Shown here: in pieces, positions 6,021 through 14,515 of the stretch
Layout: each line of letters opens with the position of its first letter
How positions within the stretch are numbered: the first letter of the stretch is position 1
Virus record (IMG/VR): IMGVR_UViG_3300025423_000034
Span: 1-45,697 of that record
Reading direction: 5' to 3' (one strand)
Length of the DNA: 45,697 bases
Origin: a virus
Position numbers and translations under genes: made by a program
The notes under the pieces: model-generated
What the model was told of the DNA's origin: nothing
What the model saw: only the letters and a program-made list of their open reading frames with translations
The model's database searches: none

Positions 6021-8447
6021 ATGCCCACAACTAGCCCTGCTCAAGAGCGTTTAATGCAAGCCGCTTGCCATACTCCCGGTGGGTTTGGTGGCGTTCCACA
6101 GTCTGTTGGATGCGAGTTTGTGGGGAAATCTCCTAAGCGTAATGACATGAAAGCCTTGAATAAAGAATTGCAAGGCGTATACGCTGAATTGTCCAAGATG
6201 AAACAAGATGCGGAAGCGTGGACAAAGAAAGAAGGCAAGAATCCTGAAGGCGGTTTAAATGAAAAAGGTCGTGCTTCTTACAATAAAGAGCATGGCGCAC
6301 ATTTAAAGCGTCCGCAGCCCGAAGGCGGGGCAAGAAAAAAATCATTCTGCGCCCGCATGAAGGGCATGAAAGCCAAGTTGACTTCCGAAAAGACGGCACA
6401 TGATCCAAATAGTCGAATCAATAAGTCCTTGCGGAAGTGGAATTGCGATGAATCTATGCTGGATGCTGATCCATGCTGGGAAGGGTATGAGCAATACGGC
6501 ATGAAAGAGAAAGGCGGCAAGCAAGTGCCTAACTGTGTGCCGAAGTCCGACTTTGAGCCTTCTGGCATTATTCACCCGAACCCCTACCCTATTGGGCCAC
6601 AAGGCGGTGCAGCAACCCGTGCAGCGGGGATTATGTTTGAAGCACCGGATGGCACGATATTGATGTTGCGCCGTGGCAATGGCGGTGATTTTCCGTATCA
6701 CTTTGCGATACCCGGTGGGCATTTGAATGGTACGGAGACGGCTGAAGAGGGAGCGCGGCGCGAAGTATTTGAAGAAACAGGGTTCATGTATGAAGGCGAT
6801 TTGATTCCTGTCCACGATAATGGACAATTCATAGCGTTCTATGCGGCTGACCCTGTGCCGAAGTTTACGCCAAAGTTAAACTATGAATCCGATGGATTTG
6901 TTTGGACTGATCCTGATCATCTGCCGATGCCGATACATCCCGGTGACATTGATGCGTTTAAGGTTGCGGCTGCGGATACCGAGTTGGATGTAGCGCGGTT
7001 GATGGCTGAAGGCATTTTGCCAAGCCCCCAGCCTTTTGCAAATATGCACTTATTGGCGATTCGCATTACGGGTACGGGTTTGGCGTATCGTTCCAGCATC
7101 GAGGAACACGTTTGGCGCGACAAGTCCTTGTATATGAACGAAGATTTCTTGCAGCGTTGCAATGGTCTGACGGTGATTATGGATCACCCGGACAGCAGTA
7201 TTTTGGACAGCAAAGAATTCAAAGATAGGGCGATTGGCAGTATTCTGTTACCCTATTTCCACGGTGATGACGAAGTATGGGGCATTGCCAAAGTTTATGA
7301 TTCGGACGCAATGAAAGAGATCAGCGAGGGCGATATTAGTACAAGCCCAAGCGTGGTATTTGACGAGCGTTCGGGTAATCGGAATTTGATCACCGAGAGT
7401 GGCGATCCTTTATTGATTGAAGGAAAACCATTTTTGTTAGATCATATCGCCATTGTCACCAAACGCAGAGGCAGTAAAGGTGTTTGGGATAAGGGCGGCC
7501 CTGCCACTGGTGTACTTCTTAACAATCCTGAGGTGTCTGATATGACCGATATGAACCAAGCCAAGGCAGATGCCCAAGGCGACAAACTGGATGCGATTCT
7601 GAATGCTATCCATAATATCTCCGCTCGCGTAGATGCTATGGAAAAGAATCTTCCCCAAGAACCCCTAACCCACATTGCGGCTGGTAAGGCAGATGACGAA
7701 GCCAAGCACAAAGTACGTTCTTACGTCCGTGGTGGCGATGATGCCAAGAAAGACGATGATGACGACCGCATGGACGAAGAAATGATGGCGGCTGATCGTA
7801 AGAAGCGCAAAGACGATGATGACGACAAGATGCGCAAGGACGATGACGAAGAAGATATGCGCAAAGACAATATGATGGAAGGCCCAGCCGGACACATGAA
7901 GTTTAGTGACAAGAAGCGTAAAGATGCTGAGGGTTCTGATCCTAAAGAGCATGGCCCTGCTGGTGAAATGAAGCCTGATGACGATGATGATTGCTATTCC
8001 GATGAAGAGAAAGAGGAAATGGCGAAGAAGGCTGATGAAGAAGAAATGATGATGGCTGATGCACAAGCAAAAGCCGATTCAATCTATTCCGCATTTGGCA
8101 AGTCAGCGAGTCGTCCTTTACAGGGCGAAGGTTTGATGGCGTATCGCAAGCGTCTATTGCGTGGTTTGCAAGCGCATTCAGATTCTTACAAAGACATCAA
8201 CTTACGCAATATCAAAGACAAGGCATTGTTGGCTTTGGCTGAGAAACAGATTTTTGCAGATGCAGTGAATGCTGCGGCTCGCAATGACAGTCAGATTGGT
8301 AGCGGCAACTTGATCGCAATTGAAGAGCGTGATCGTGCTGGTCGTACCATTACCAAGTTCAAGGGTGACGTTAATTCTTGGCTGGAAAGTTTCACTGTTC
8401 CCGCCCAGCGTGTTGTTGCCTTTAACACCCAAAACAACCGTAAATAA
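6021..8447 (+). CDS. Fused DUF6321 / Nudix / DUF2213 prohead protease / scaffold polyprotein
   Basis: The 808 residues fall into five parts. Residues 4-34 form a TSPAQERLMQAACHTPGG-type phage module. Residues 36-142 match a DUF6321-like Cys- and Lys-rich domain (NPEGGLNEKGR, FCARMKGMK, RINKSLRKWNC). Residues about 200-310 form a Nudix domain with the full box from Gly233 through Arg247-Glu248 and Glu251-Glu252 to Gly254. Residues about 340-460 resemble the DUF2213 capsid maturation protease, with MDHP (His389) and STSPSV (Ser440/442). The rest is an Asp/Lys-rich, low-complexity scaffold-like region and a helical tail. Protease and scaffold in one chain are known in phages; an intact Nudix hydrolase in front is unusual. 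Likely role: guides capsid assembly, then digests itself, possibly releasing a free Nudix enzyme. Confidence 0.85.
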   Translation: MPTTSPAQERLMQAACHTPGGFGGVPQSVGCEFVGKSPKRNDMKALNKELQGVYAELSKMKQDAEAWTKKEGKNPEGGLNEKGRASYNKEHGAHLKRPQPEGGARKKSFCARMKGMKAKLTSEKTAHDPNSRINKSLRKWNCDESMLDADPCWEGYEQYGMKEKGGKQVPNCVPKSDFEPSGIIHPNPYPIGPQGGAATRAAGIMFEAPDGTILMLRRGNGGDFPYHFAIPGGHLNGTETAEEGARREVFEETGFMYEGDLIPVHDNGQFIAFYAADPVPKFTPKLNYESDGFVWTDPDHLPMPIHPGDIDAFKVAAADTELDVARLMAEGILPSPQPFANMHLLAIRITGTGLAYRSSIEEHVWRDKSLYMNEDFLQRCNGLTVIMDHPDSSILDSKEFKDRAIGSILLPYFHGDDEVWGIAKVYDSDAMKEISEGDISTSPSVVFDERSGNRNLITESGDPLLIEGKPFLLDHIAIVTKRRGSKGVWDKGGPATGVLLNNPEVSDMTDMNQAKADAQGDKLDAILNAIHNISARVDAMEKNLPQEPLTHIAAGKADDEAKHKVRSYVRGGDDAKKDDDDDRMDEEMMAADRKKRKDDDDDKMRKDDDEEDMRKDNMMEGPAGHMKFSDKKRKDAEGSDPKEHGPAGEMKPDDDDDCYSDEEKEEMAKKADEEEMMMADAQAKADSIYSAFGKSASRPLQGEGLMAYRKRLLRGLQAHSDSYKDINLRNIKDKALLALAEKQIFADAVNAAARNDSQIGSGNLIAIEERDRAGRTITKFKGDVNSWLESFTVPAQRVVAFNTQNNRK

Positions 8448-8458
8448 GGACTGCCAAC

Positions 8459-9073
8459 ATGAGCGCATCTATTTCACTTCAGCCGATGGCAGTCACCAAT
8501 GCTGCTGGCCTGTTTCAAACCAACTCCAATGGCTTCACCCAAGGTGATGCACAGGACGATCCCGCAGTAAAGTTTGCTTTATCAGGCGGCGTACTTTCAA
8601 CTTCTGCAACCACTCCTTTATGGGGCGGTGTGCCGATCTCTGAAGATATTCCTGCTGCGTCTACCGTACCCGGTTCCGGCGTATTGGGTAGCACTGTGTT
8701 GCAAGCTACAAGCGATGCAAACACCACCGGTATTTGCGTATTCAATCAGGCTTATGGTGGTATTACGACACCTCAGTCTGATGTACCTTTATTCTCACCC
8801 GGTATGTCAGTGAACTTCTACCGTTTGGGTTCTGGTGCGCGTATTCCCCTGCGTTGTTCAGCAAGCCTTGTATCTTTAGACGGTGGTTTAATTACCCAGC
8901 AAGTGTCTTATGATTTCTCCGCACAAGAGTTGATTCCTTATGATGGTACAAACGCTTTCCCTGTCAAAGTATTGCGTATCAGCGTATCGAACAACAGAAC
9001 GGTTTCGTATAACTCTGGAACGGGTAATGCGAATTGGGCAACCAATGAATATGTGGCTCTTTGCCTAATCTAA
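8459..9073 (+). CDS. Head decoration (cement) protein
   Basis: The 204-residue protein lies between the protease/scaffold and the major capsid gene. It is rich in Gly, Ser and Thr with predicted beta structure, and contains GDAQDDPAVKFALSGG and a FSPGMSVNFYRLGSGARIPL segment like those of phage structural cement proteins. It would stabilise the expanded capsid by binding outside the shell. The ribosome site is AAGGACTGCCAAC. The family assignment comes from composition and position, so the exact class is uncertain. Confidence 0.7.
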   Translation: MSASISLQPMAVTNAAGLFQTNSNGFTQGDAQDDPAVKFALSGGVLSTSATTPLWGGVPISEDIPAASTVPGSGVLGSTVLQATSDANTTGICVFNQAYGGITTPQSDVPLFSPGMSVNFYRLGSGARIPLRCSASLVSLDGGLITQQVSYDFSAQELIPYDGTNAFPVKVLRISVSNNRTVSYNSGTGNANWATNEYVALCLI

Positions 9074-9095
9074 CCTAACGAAAGGATAACTAGCC

Positions 9096-10127
9096 ATGTC
9101 AGCATTCGCACCCAGTTTTATTACCGCCAATCCTCACTTTATGATGCCTGAGTTCATCATTCAGTATTCATTGGCATCCGGCGCATTCACTACCTTGGCA
9201 ACTGAGAAGCCCATGACCCGCTTGGGAACTGGCGATCTTTATGTGTATGCCAAGAAAATGCAATTGACCACTCAAGTTTCTGCAAATCAGTCCACTGTGA
9301 ACCAATTGCCAAGCGCAACGGTGATCCCCAACATGATCAGCACTCCTACCTATCGCATTCAAACCCGTGCGCAGTATGACGGTTTTGATGAGACTGCTGC
9401 TGGTCATTGGGGTTTCTCTCTGCCCGAAGCGATGCGTTTAGCTGCACGTCAAGGTATTGCGCAGCAGATGCGTAATGCACTGTTGTATGGTTTCAACAAC
9501 GCCAATTCTGGTGAAGGTCTGTTGAACACTGCGGGCGCGACCACCGTAACCCTTCCTGCTGACAGCAATGGCAACACCACACTGTCAACATGGGATTCTG
9601 GTCAACTTGCACAGTTCTTCTTGAACTTGATTGGCGGTTTGAAAGTTCGTACTCTGCAAATTGGTCAGCCCCTACGTTTAGTGTTCTTGGCTCCTCAGCG
9701 CGTAATCAGTCAGTTGTCTTACGGCGGTATTGTGCAGTTGACCCAATTCCAACGTATTGGTGCAGGTGTTGAGACTGCTGCTGGTGTAATCGAAACCGTT
9801 GCTCAATGGGCGGGCGGTGACGATGTGTCTTTCGCAGTGGACGATACCCTGATTGGTCAAGGTGCTGGCGGTTCAGATGCGATCCTGTTGATTGCACCAG
9901 AAATCAAGATTCCTAAAGCCAACAACCAAATCAACACCAACATTTTTGCAACTCTCACACCGAACACCACAGCAACTAGCTTGATGTTGATTGACGTGGC
10001 TGCTCCTACTGAGATTCCTACTCCCTTGCCTGATGCCGCATTGACTGTACTTTTCACCATGAGAGCTACCTCAGGTTGGGTACTACGTCCAGAAGCACTG
10101 ACCGTTTTAAGCGCGTTTTACTCTTAA
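9096..10127 (+). CDS. Major capsid protein (DUF2184-like)
   Basis: The 343-residue product follows protease and cement genes, as expected for the capsid subunit. It contains the RAQYDGFDETAAGHWGFSLPEAMRLAARQGI segment (about residues 90-120) and a NNANSGEGLLNTAGATTVTLP stretch typical of DUF2184 HK97-fold capsid proteins. No delta domain is present; scaffold function lies in the upstream polyprotein. Ribosome site AAAGGATAACTAGCC. A strong terminator follows 16 bases after the stop, so high-level expression of head genes ends here. Confidence 0.85.
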   Translation: MSAFAPSFITANPHFMMPEFIIQYSLASGAFTTLATEKPMTRLGTGDLYVYAKKMQLTTQVSANQSTVNQLPSATVIPNMISTPTYRIQTRAQYDGFDETAAGHWGFSLPEAMRLAARQGIAQQMRNALLYGFNNANSGEGLLNTAGATTVTLPADSNGNTTLSTWDSGQLAQFFLNLIGGLKVRTLQIGQPLRLVFLAPQRVISQLSYGGIVQLTQFQRIGAGVETAAGVIETVAQWAGGDDVSFAVDDTLIGQGAGGSDAILLIAPEIKIPKANNQINTNIFATLTPNTTATSLMLIDVAAPTEIPTPLPDAALTVLFTMRATSGWVLRPEALTVLSAFYS

Positions 10128-10143
10128 TTCTGCGTCAATCAAG

Positions 10144-10168
10144 AAAGCCCCTTCGGGGGCTTTTTTGT
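10144..10168 (+). terminator. Rho-independent terminator after capsid gene
   Basis: AAAGCCCC (10144-10151), loop TTCG, GGGGCTTT (10156-10163) and a T-run. The 20-base stem-loop is identical to the one at 14991-15010. TACAAT follows at 10171. Confidence 0.95.
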
Positions 10169-10186
10169 TTTACAATCTAAAAAGAC

Positions 10187-10217
10187 GAAGGCCAACTACT
10201 TATGGCAGTTGGCCTTC
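10187..10217. other. Perfect 11-bp inverted repeat in leader of next gene
   Basis: GAAGGCCAACT (10187-10197) and AGTTGGCCTTC (10207-10217) flank a 9-base loop. No T-tract follows. It sits just after a terminator and a TACAAT box, so it would lie at the 5' end of a transcript started there, where it could protect or regulate the message. The rest of this 165-base gap shows only a GGAGAC ribosome site for the next gene. Confidence 0.6.
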
Positions 10218-10292
10218 TAGCCAAGGTATGAGGAACCACCCCCCAATCTTGGATAACCGATTATATCTAATCCAACCACCGGAGACACATTT

Positions 10293-10796
10293 ATGCCATC
10301 TTTTTATATTGCTAATTGCTCAAAACAAGAACGAATGTTCTGCTATTCGCTGCCGGAGAATCCACGACCATTTGTGCAGATGATTCGTGCGGGCGCACAG
10401 ATCAAAATTGATATGTCGCAAGACCATATTGATTCGATTGTGAATCAACATGAAGCATACGGTTTTGTGGATGCTAAGAAGGTAAACAAGAAATTTTCGG
10501 GATATTGCTATTCGATTAATAAGCCAATTTCGTTAGAAACAATTGAAGCCGGAATTGCGCAAACAGAACAAGATGCCGATGACCGTGCAGCAGATATGCG
10601 CGAAATTGGTGCAATTGTGACTGACAACATGATTGCGCAAAAGGCGCAAGAAATGGGGATGACGCAAAAAGGTTTAACGGAAGTCGAAATTACCGAACAA
10701 TCTACCGGCCCATCCGATAACAGAAATTTGATAAGCGAAACGATTGAAGTTCCAAAAGAGGGAATCGCCCCTAAACGCGGTCGCCCACGCAAATAA
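10293..10796 (+). CDS. hypothetical 167-residue protein with a basic GRP tail
   Basis: Begins MPSFYIANCSKQERMF after ACCGGAGACACATTT. The first 80 residues look like a compact alpha/beta domain (PRPFVQMIRAGAQIKIDM), followed by an acidic helical linker. The end is KRGRPRK, an AT-hook-like tripeptide that could contact DNA or the packaged genome. It has its own terminators on both sides, so it is a separate transcription unit between the capsid and connector genes. It may be a minor virion protein. No family assigned. Confidence 0.65.
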   Translation: MPSFYIANCSKQERMFCYSLPENPRPFVQMIRAGAQIKIDMSQDHIDSIVNQHEAYGFVDAKKVNKKFSGYCYSINKPISLETIEAGIAQTEQDADDRAADMREIGAIVTDNMIAQKAQEMGMTQKGLTEVEITEQSTGPSDNRNLISETIEVPKEGIAPKRGRPRK

Positions 10797-10801
10797 CAGA
10801 C

Positions 10802-10822
10802 CGCCCCTTTTGGGGCGTTTTT
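10802..10822 (+). terminator. Rho-independent terminator
   Basis: CGCCCC (10802-10807), loop TTTT, GGGGCG (10812-10817) and TTTTT. TACAAT follows at 10826-10831, just before the next gene. Confidence 0.9.
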
Positions 10823-10857
10823 GTTTACAATGATGGCATCACAAGCAAGAGGTGACT

Positions 10858-11421
10858 ATGCCTGTAGTCGTAATGCCATTTTACCCGCCAACCCTTGAGG
10901 GTTACATTACCTTCTTGCTGAATCAGGGTTTCCCTGCGGAAGCCATTTTTGTGCAAACTCCTGCGAATTTGGCAATTGATTCCGTTGCGGCACAAGCTGC
11001 GCTATTGGCAGAACCCGAAGCGTTATTGGTGGCACAGATTTCCGCACAACAATTGCCCACGCAATGGGTGACATGGAGTTATGAGAACGCCATCGCAAAC
11101 GTCTATGATTTAATTGCAACGTTAATTCCAATTAACTACACATTGGCAGTTTACAATTGGGCAGCGGATTGGCTGTGCAATTGGTCACCGGATCAATCAG
11201 GACAGAAATTTTTTGCTGATTTGCAGCAAGAATGGAATTTGCAGACACCCATGACCGGGTTAGTCACACACGCGAGCGATCAAGGCACGGAAAGCAGCTA
11301 TGCTGTATCCGAGGCCATGCAAAACATGACAATTGGATCATTAAACCAATTCCGTACACCTTATGGTCGCGCTTATCTGGCAATTGCTCAGTCCACCGGT
11401 ACGTTGTGGGGTTTGACATGA
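10858..11421 (+). CDS. Putative head-tail connector protein
   Basis: ATG 10858 follows AAGAGGTGACT, which fits a ribosome site better than the in-frame GTG at 10852. The 187-residue product is helical in its C-terminal half, with YTLAVYNWAADWLCNW followed by a Gln-rich segment. Its size and place after the capsid gene match head-completion or adaptor proteins that extend the portal. It ends with an ATGA overlap into the next gene. The assignment is mostly positional. Confidence 0.55.
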   Translation: MPVVVMPFYPPTLEGYITFLLNQGFPAEAIFVQTPANLAIDSVAAQAALLAEPEALLVAQISAQQLPTQWVTWSYENAIANVYDLIATLIPINYTLAVYNWAADWLCNWSPDQSGQKFFADLQQEWNLQTPMTGLVTHASDQGTESSYAVSEAMQNMTIGSLNQFRTPYGRAYLAIAQSTGTLWGLT

Positions 11422-11828
11422 AGTTAAGCCTTGGCGTAATGGATGGCCCGCACTGGAGTCCAGACGATTCTGCGCCAACCAGCATTTATGAAGTTGCGAA
11501 AGAATTAGAGGTTGATTACGGAATTATGGAAGATTTTGTTTTAACGCAAGGTCAGATGATGGCTGATGCGTTAGCAAGATCGGTCGTTGATTCATTTGAA
11601 TTACTGAACGAAGAAGGCGTAAATCTATTCGCATTAGGCACTTATGATATTCAACAAGAATTCAAAACAACATTAGACGAACAACGCTTGGATTATCATA
11701 TTGCTGGCGTACCAACAAAACGATCTATAGAAGGATATGTAATGGGCATTAAAACAGGTCAGCCACGCCCATCGTTTATAGATTCTGGTGATTATGTCAA
11801 TGCCTTTGCTGCCAAGGTAAGTAAATAA
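11418..11828 (+). CDS. Putative neck / tail completion protein
   Basis: The frame is open upstream to 11232, but that stretch lies inside the previous gene; ATG 11418 gives an ATGA overlap and a 136-residue product. It starts MKLSLGVMDGPHW and contains GQMMADALARSVVDSFELL, a helical region followed by short strands. In this gene order such small proteins are head-closure or tail-completion factors. No specific family is recognised. The next gene begins on the last base of its stop. Confidence 0.55.
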   Translation: MKLSLGVMDGPHWSPDDSAPTSIYEVAKELEVDYGIMEDFVLTQGQMMADALARSVVDSFELLNEEGVNLFALGTYDIQQEFKTTLDEQRLDYHIAGVPTKRSIEGYVMGIKTGQPRPSFIDSGDYVNAFAAKVSK

Positions 11829-12793
11829 TGCCAGCTTTAACAAAAAAATCCCAAAGTCAGATTGCAGCTGGTTTGATCACAGGCGTTCAAACCCTTTCTG
11901 CGCAAGAAACGATTATTTTCACGCTCTATGTTGCAATTGTTTTGCCAGTAGACCAAACGCTATTTTGGGTGCTGTCTACGGAGGTCAATGGTGTTACTTT
12001 GATGCACAACTTTGGCGCGGTTATGCCGCCGACTAAAATAACAGTAACGCCCACTTCTTTGCACCACACAATTGAGACAGAACAGCGCGAAGACGATACC
12101 TTTGGTCGCACAGGCATTATTTTGACAACCAATCAAGAAATCAAAGATTTAAATCAATTGGCTCCGCAAGCATTGTATCTAGCGACAATTGCCGGGGTGC
12201 AATATTCCTTTTCCAAGCAACACGCTTACTATGATCAGGCTGGGTTGTATCACTACACGGGTATTGCGGTCGAACCCGCGATGGCAAGTCAGGTAATTAA
12301 CGACACAAGCTATTTAAATGAATTACCTGTTGTCAGCAATTCTTTGCCCTATTGGTTAAGCATTCCAACCAATGTGCCGATGACGTATACCAGTTTCTTG
12401 GTTCCCGCAAACACCAAACCGCCTTATGCAGTTATTCATATTGAACCAGATCATACGAATGCGATACAGGCATTGCCGGTCATTGATTCTTTGGGAAATC
12501 CGTGGCAACTGGTTTACGATGATGTCATCATAACGACCTACGGTCTACGCAATAATGAGGCGTTGACGTATCTACAAGATATTTTGAATTGGATTACTTT
12601 GAATGGTAATCAGATGGGTTTGATGAGTATGCCAGCGGTAAGAGATATGAAACGAACGCAGCGCGAATTGACCACTTTGGCGCAAAAAAAGACCATCAAA
12701 TTCAGAGTGTCTTATTATCAAACGGCTGCGCTTGAAATTGCCCAAAAACTGATTCAACACGCTACAATGTCGTATATTGTGGAACCGCTGTAA
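11828..12793 (+). CDS. Putative neck or tail-terminator structural protein, 321 residues
   Basis: Starts at the ATG that shares a base with the preceding TAA (TAATG). The N-terminal two thirds are Thr/Val-rich and beta-like. The last hundred residues (WQLVYDDVIITTYGLRNNEAL, then a helix and KFRVSYYQTAALE) have the strand-helix-strand pattern seen in tail-terminator proteins. It stands between connector candidates and the sheath. Inference: a ring protein at the head-tail junction. I cannot name the family. Confidence 0.5.
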   Translation: MPALTKKSQSQIAAGLITGVQTLSAQETIIFTLYVAIVLPVDQTLFWVLSTEVNGVTLMHNFGAVMPPTKITVTPTSLHHTIETEQREDDTFGRTGIILTTNQEIKDLNQLAPQALYLATIAGVQYSFSKQHAYYDQAGLYHYTGIAVEPAMASQVINDTSYLNELPVVSNSLPYWLSIPTNVPMTYTSFLVPANTKPPYAVIHIEPDHTNAIQALPVIDSLGNPWQLVYDDVIITTYGLRNNEALTYLQDILNWITLNGNQMGLMSMPAVRDMKRTQRELTTLAQKKTIKFRVSYYQTAALEIAQKLIQHATMSYIVEPL

Positions 12794-12834
12794 AAGCATC
12801 ATAATGACCCCAGCCCCTTAACAGGAGATTTGAC

Positions 12835-13194
12835 ATGGCTATCGGCCCCTTATCAGCAGCAACTTTAACGAATCCTTCCAGCGCGGCTGTGCTGGGTATT
12901 ACCGATGCGAACCGTGTTCAAGTCGTAGGCAGTTCAGTCTCACGCCGTCTTAACATCACTGCTGTTACCCAAGTAAAAACGGGTGCGGGGCGTGTTGCTA
13001 GTGTTTCGGTTTTGGTTGCCGGTTCTGGCGTAGGTGGCGTGAATGATTCCGCTACTACAGGCGGTGCTGGCATTACCAATCAATTAGCTGTGATTCCCGC
13101 GACTGTTGGCGTGTATGAAATTGATTTCCCATTCACTGCTGGCTTGGTTATCACTCCCGGTACTGGACAAACGCTTGCTGTTTCATACGTTTAA
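12835..13194 (+). CDS. Small beta-rich structural protein
   Basis: The 119-residue product, after AGGAGATTTGAC, is low in charge and rich in Gly, Ala, Val and Thr. It contains GRVASVSVLVAGSG and ends PGTGQTLAVSYV, a pattern like small virion beta-sandwich proteins. It directly precedes the sheath gene. It could decorate the tail or capsid. Function is inferred only from composition and position. Confidence 0.6.
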   Translation: MAIGPLSAATLTNPSSAAVLGITDANRVQVVGSSVSRRLNITAVTQVKTGAGRVASVSVLVAGSGVGGVNDSATTGGAGITNQLAVIPATVGVYEIDFPFTAGLVITPGTGQTLAVSYV

Positions 13195-13207
13195 TTGAGG
13201 AACTGCC

Positions 13208-14512
13208 ATGTCTAATCAAATCGTTACAGTCGCAGTTACCTCACTGGTTGCTCCGGCTCCTAATACTTACCAAGGCAAAGGTTGCTTGGTATCGCAAGGC
13301 GGCACGAATCTTACCGAAGGTTCAAGCATTTACTTAGCACAACTTTCTGATTTAACTGAAATCCTACAACCTTCAGTTGTCATTAGTACCATCTCATGGG
13401 CTTCTGAAGTTGCAACTGTTACGACCGCAACTACTTTGGGTATTGCATCAGGTACAGTAATAGGAATTACAGTTGCTGGATGTACTCCCGCAGGGTTCAA
13501 CGGTAGTTTTGTTGCTACTGTAACGGGTACAACCACATTCACTTATGAATTGATGAATGATCCCGGCACATTGACTGTTCCCGGTACAGCACAAGCACAA
13601 GGTGCGACTGATCTTAATGCGATGGCAACCACTTGGTTTGCACAAGGTTCTAGCACTGGTGTGTACGTGCTTGAAGTGGGTGCAGTACCGGTTGCTACGG
13701 CTGTGGCAAATTTTGACACATGGTTAATTGCGCATCCGCTGACATACTATGTCTTTGTGATTCCGTCATATTGGGATACGGTAGCGGCGTTTAAGACTTT
13801 AGCCAACACCTATACATCGAATACAGCGCAGACCTATTTCTTTGCTCCTGTAACCAGCAGCACTACGACACACTATAAAGGTCTCAAATCCGTGTTTGCT
13901 TGGTATACCAATGCAAATGCCGGAGCGACAGAGTGGGATGGTGCAGCGATGGCATGGCAAGTTTGTTCTGCCGCACCTAGCCCTGCACGTTCGGTTCCCC
14001 CTTTCTCCTTCCGCTACTTGTTTGGCGTAACTCCTGTTACTTTGTCGCTTACTCAGCAAACTGCATTGAAAGCAGCGTTTGTGAATTGGGTGACTACCGG
14101 AGCAGAGGGTGGTATCTCAAACAATATGCAAGTATGGGGAACCACCGGTGACGGCAATGATTTCTTGTACTGGTACTCAGTGGATTGGGTGCAGATCAAT
14201 GCAAACTTGATTATCAGCAACACGATTATCAATGGCAGCAACACAACGTCAAATCCTTTGTACTACAACCAAACTGGTATCAACCGTTTACAGGCTTCTG
14301 CTCAGAGCGTGATGAATACAGCAATTGGTTATGGTCTTGCATTAGCACCTGTTAAAGTTACTGCGGTTGCTTTCACAACGTATGTTGCTGAGAATCCAAG
14401 TGATTACGCTACGGGTACTTACAACGGTTTGGCTGTGACATATACACCCAGCACCGGATTCACTCAGATTACATTTAATGTAACTGTCTCTAACTTCCCG
14501 ATTGGAGTGTAA
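13208..14512 (+). CDS. Contractile tail sheath protein (DUF3383-like) with inserted domain
   Basis: The 434-residue product begins with a strand-rich region and has the sheath-type segment ATTWFAQGSSTGVYVLEVG, then a Rossmann-like core (FDTWLIAHPLTYYVFVIPSYW). It would polymerise around the tail tube and contract on infection. Residues about 57-125 (ISWASEVATVTTATTLG to TGTTTFTYELMNDPG) look like a small phage Ig-like or E1-FCCH-like beta domain inserted near the start, probably displayed on the outside of the sheath. The tube gene follows four bases after the stop. The family call rests on recognisable DUF3383 patterns. Confidence 0.8.
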   Translation: MSNQIVTVAVTSLVAPAPNTYQGKGCLVSQGGTNLTEGSSIYLAQLSDLTEILQPSVVISTISWASEVATVTTATTLGIASGTVIGITVAGCTPAGFNGSFVATVTGTTTFTYELMNDPGTLTVPGTAQAQGATDLNAMATTWFAQGSSTGVYVLEVGAVPVATAVANFDTWLIAHPLTYYVFVIPSYWDTVAAFKTLANTYTSNTAQTYFFAPVTSSTTTHYKGLKSVFAWYTNANAGATEWDGAAMAWQVCSAAPSPARSVPPFSFRYLFGVTPVTLSLTQQTALKAAFVNWVTTGAEGGISNNMQVWGTTGDGNDFLYWYSVDWVQINANLIISNTIINGSNTTSNPLYYNQTGINRLQASAQSVMNTAIGYGLALAPVKVTAVAFTTYVAENPSDYATGTYNGLAVTYTPSTGFTQITFNVTVSNFPIGV

Positions 14513-14515
14513 GAA

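Noticed and set aside
7739-8060. Asp/Lys-rich repeats in the polyprotein as a frameshift or assembly error
   Set aside because: The frame continues smoothly into a normal helical C-terminus, and acidic low-complexity scaffold regions are usual.
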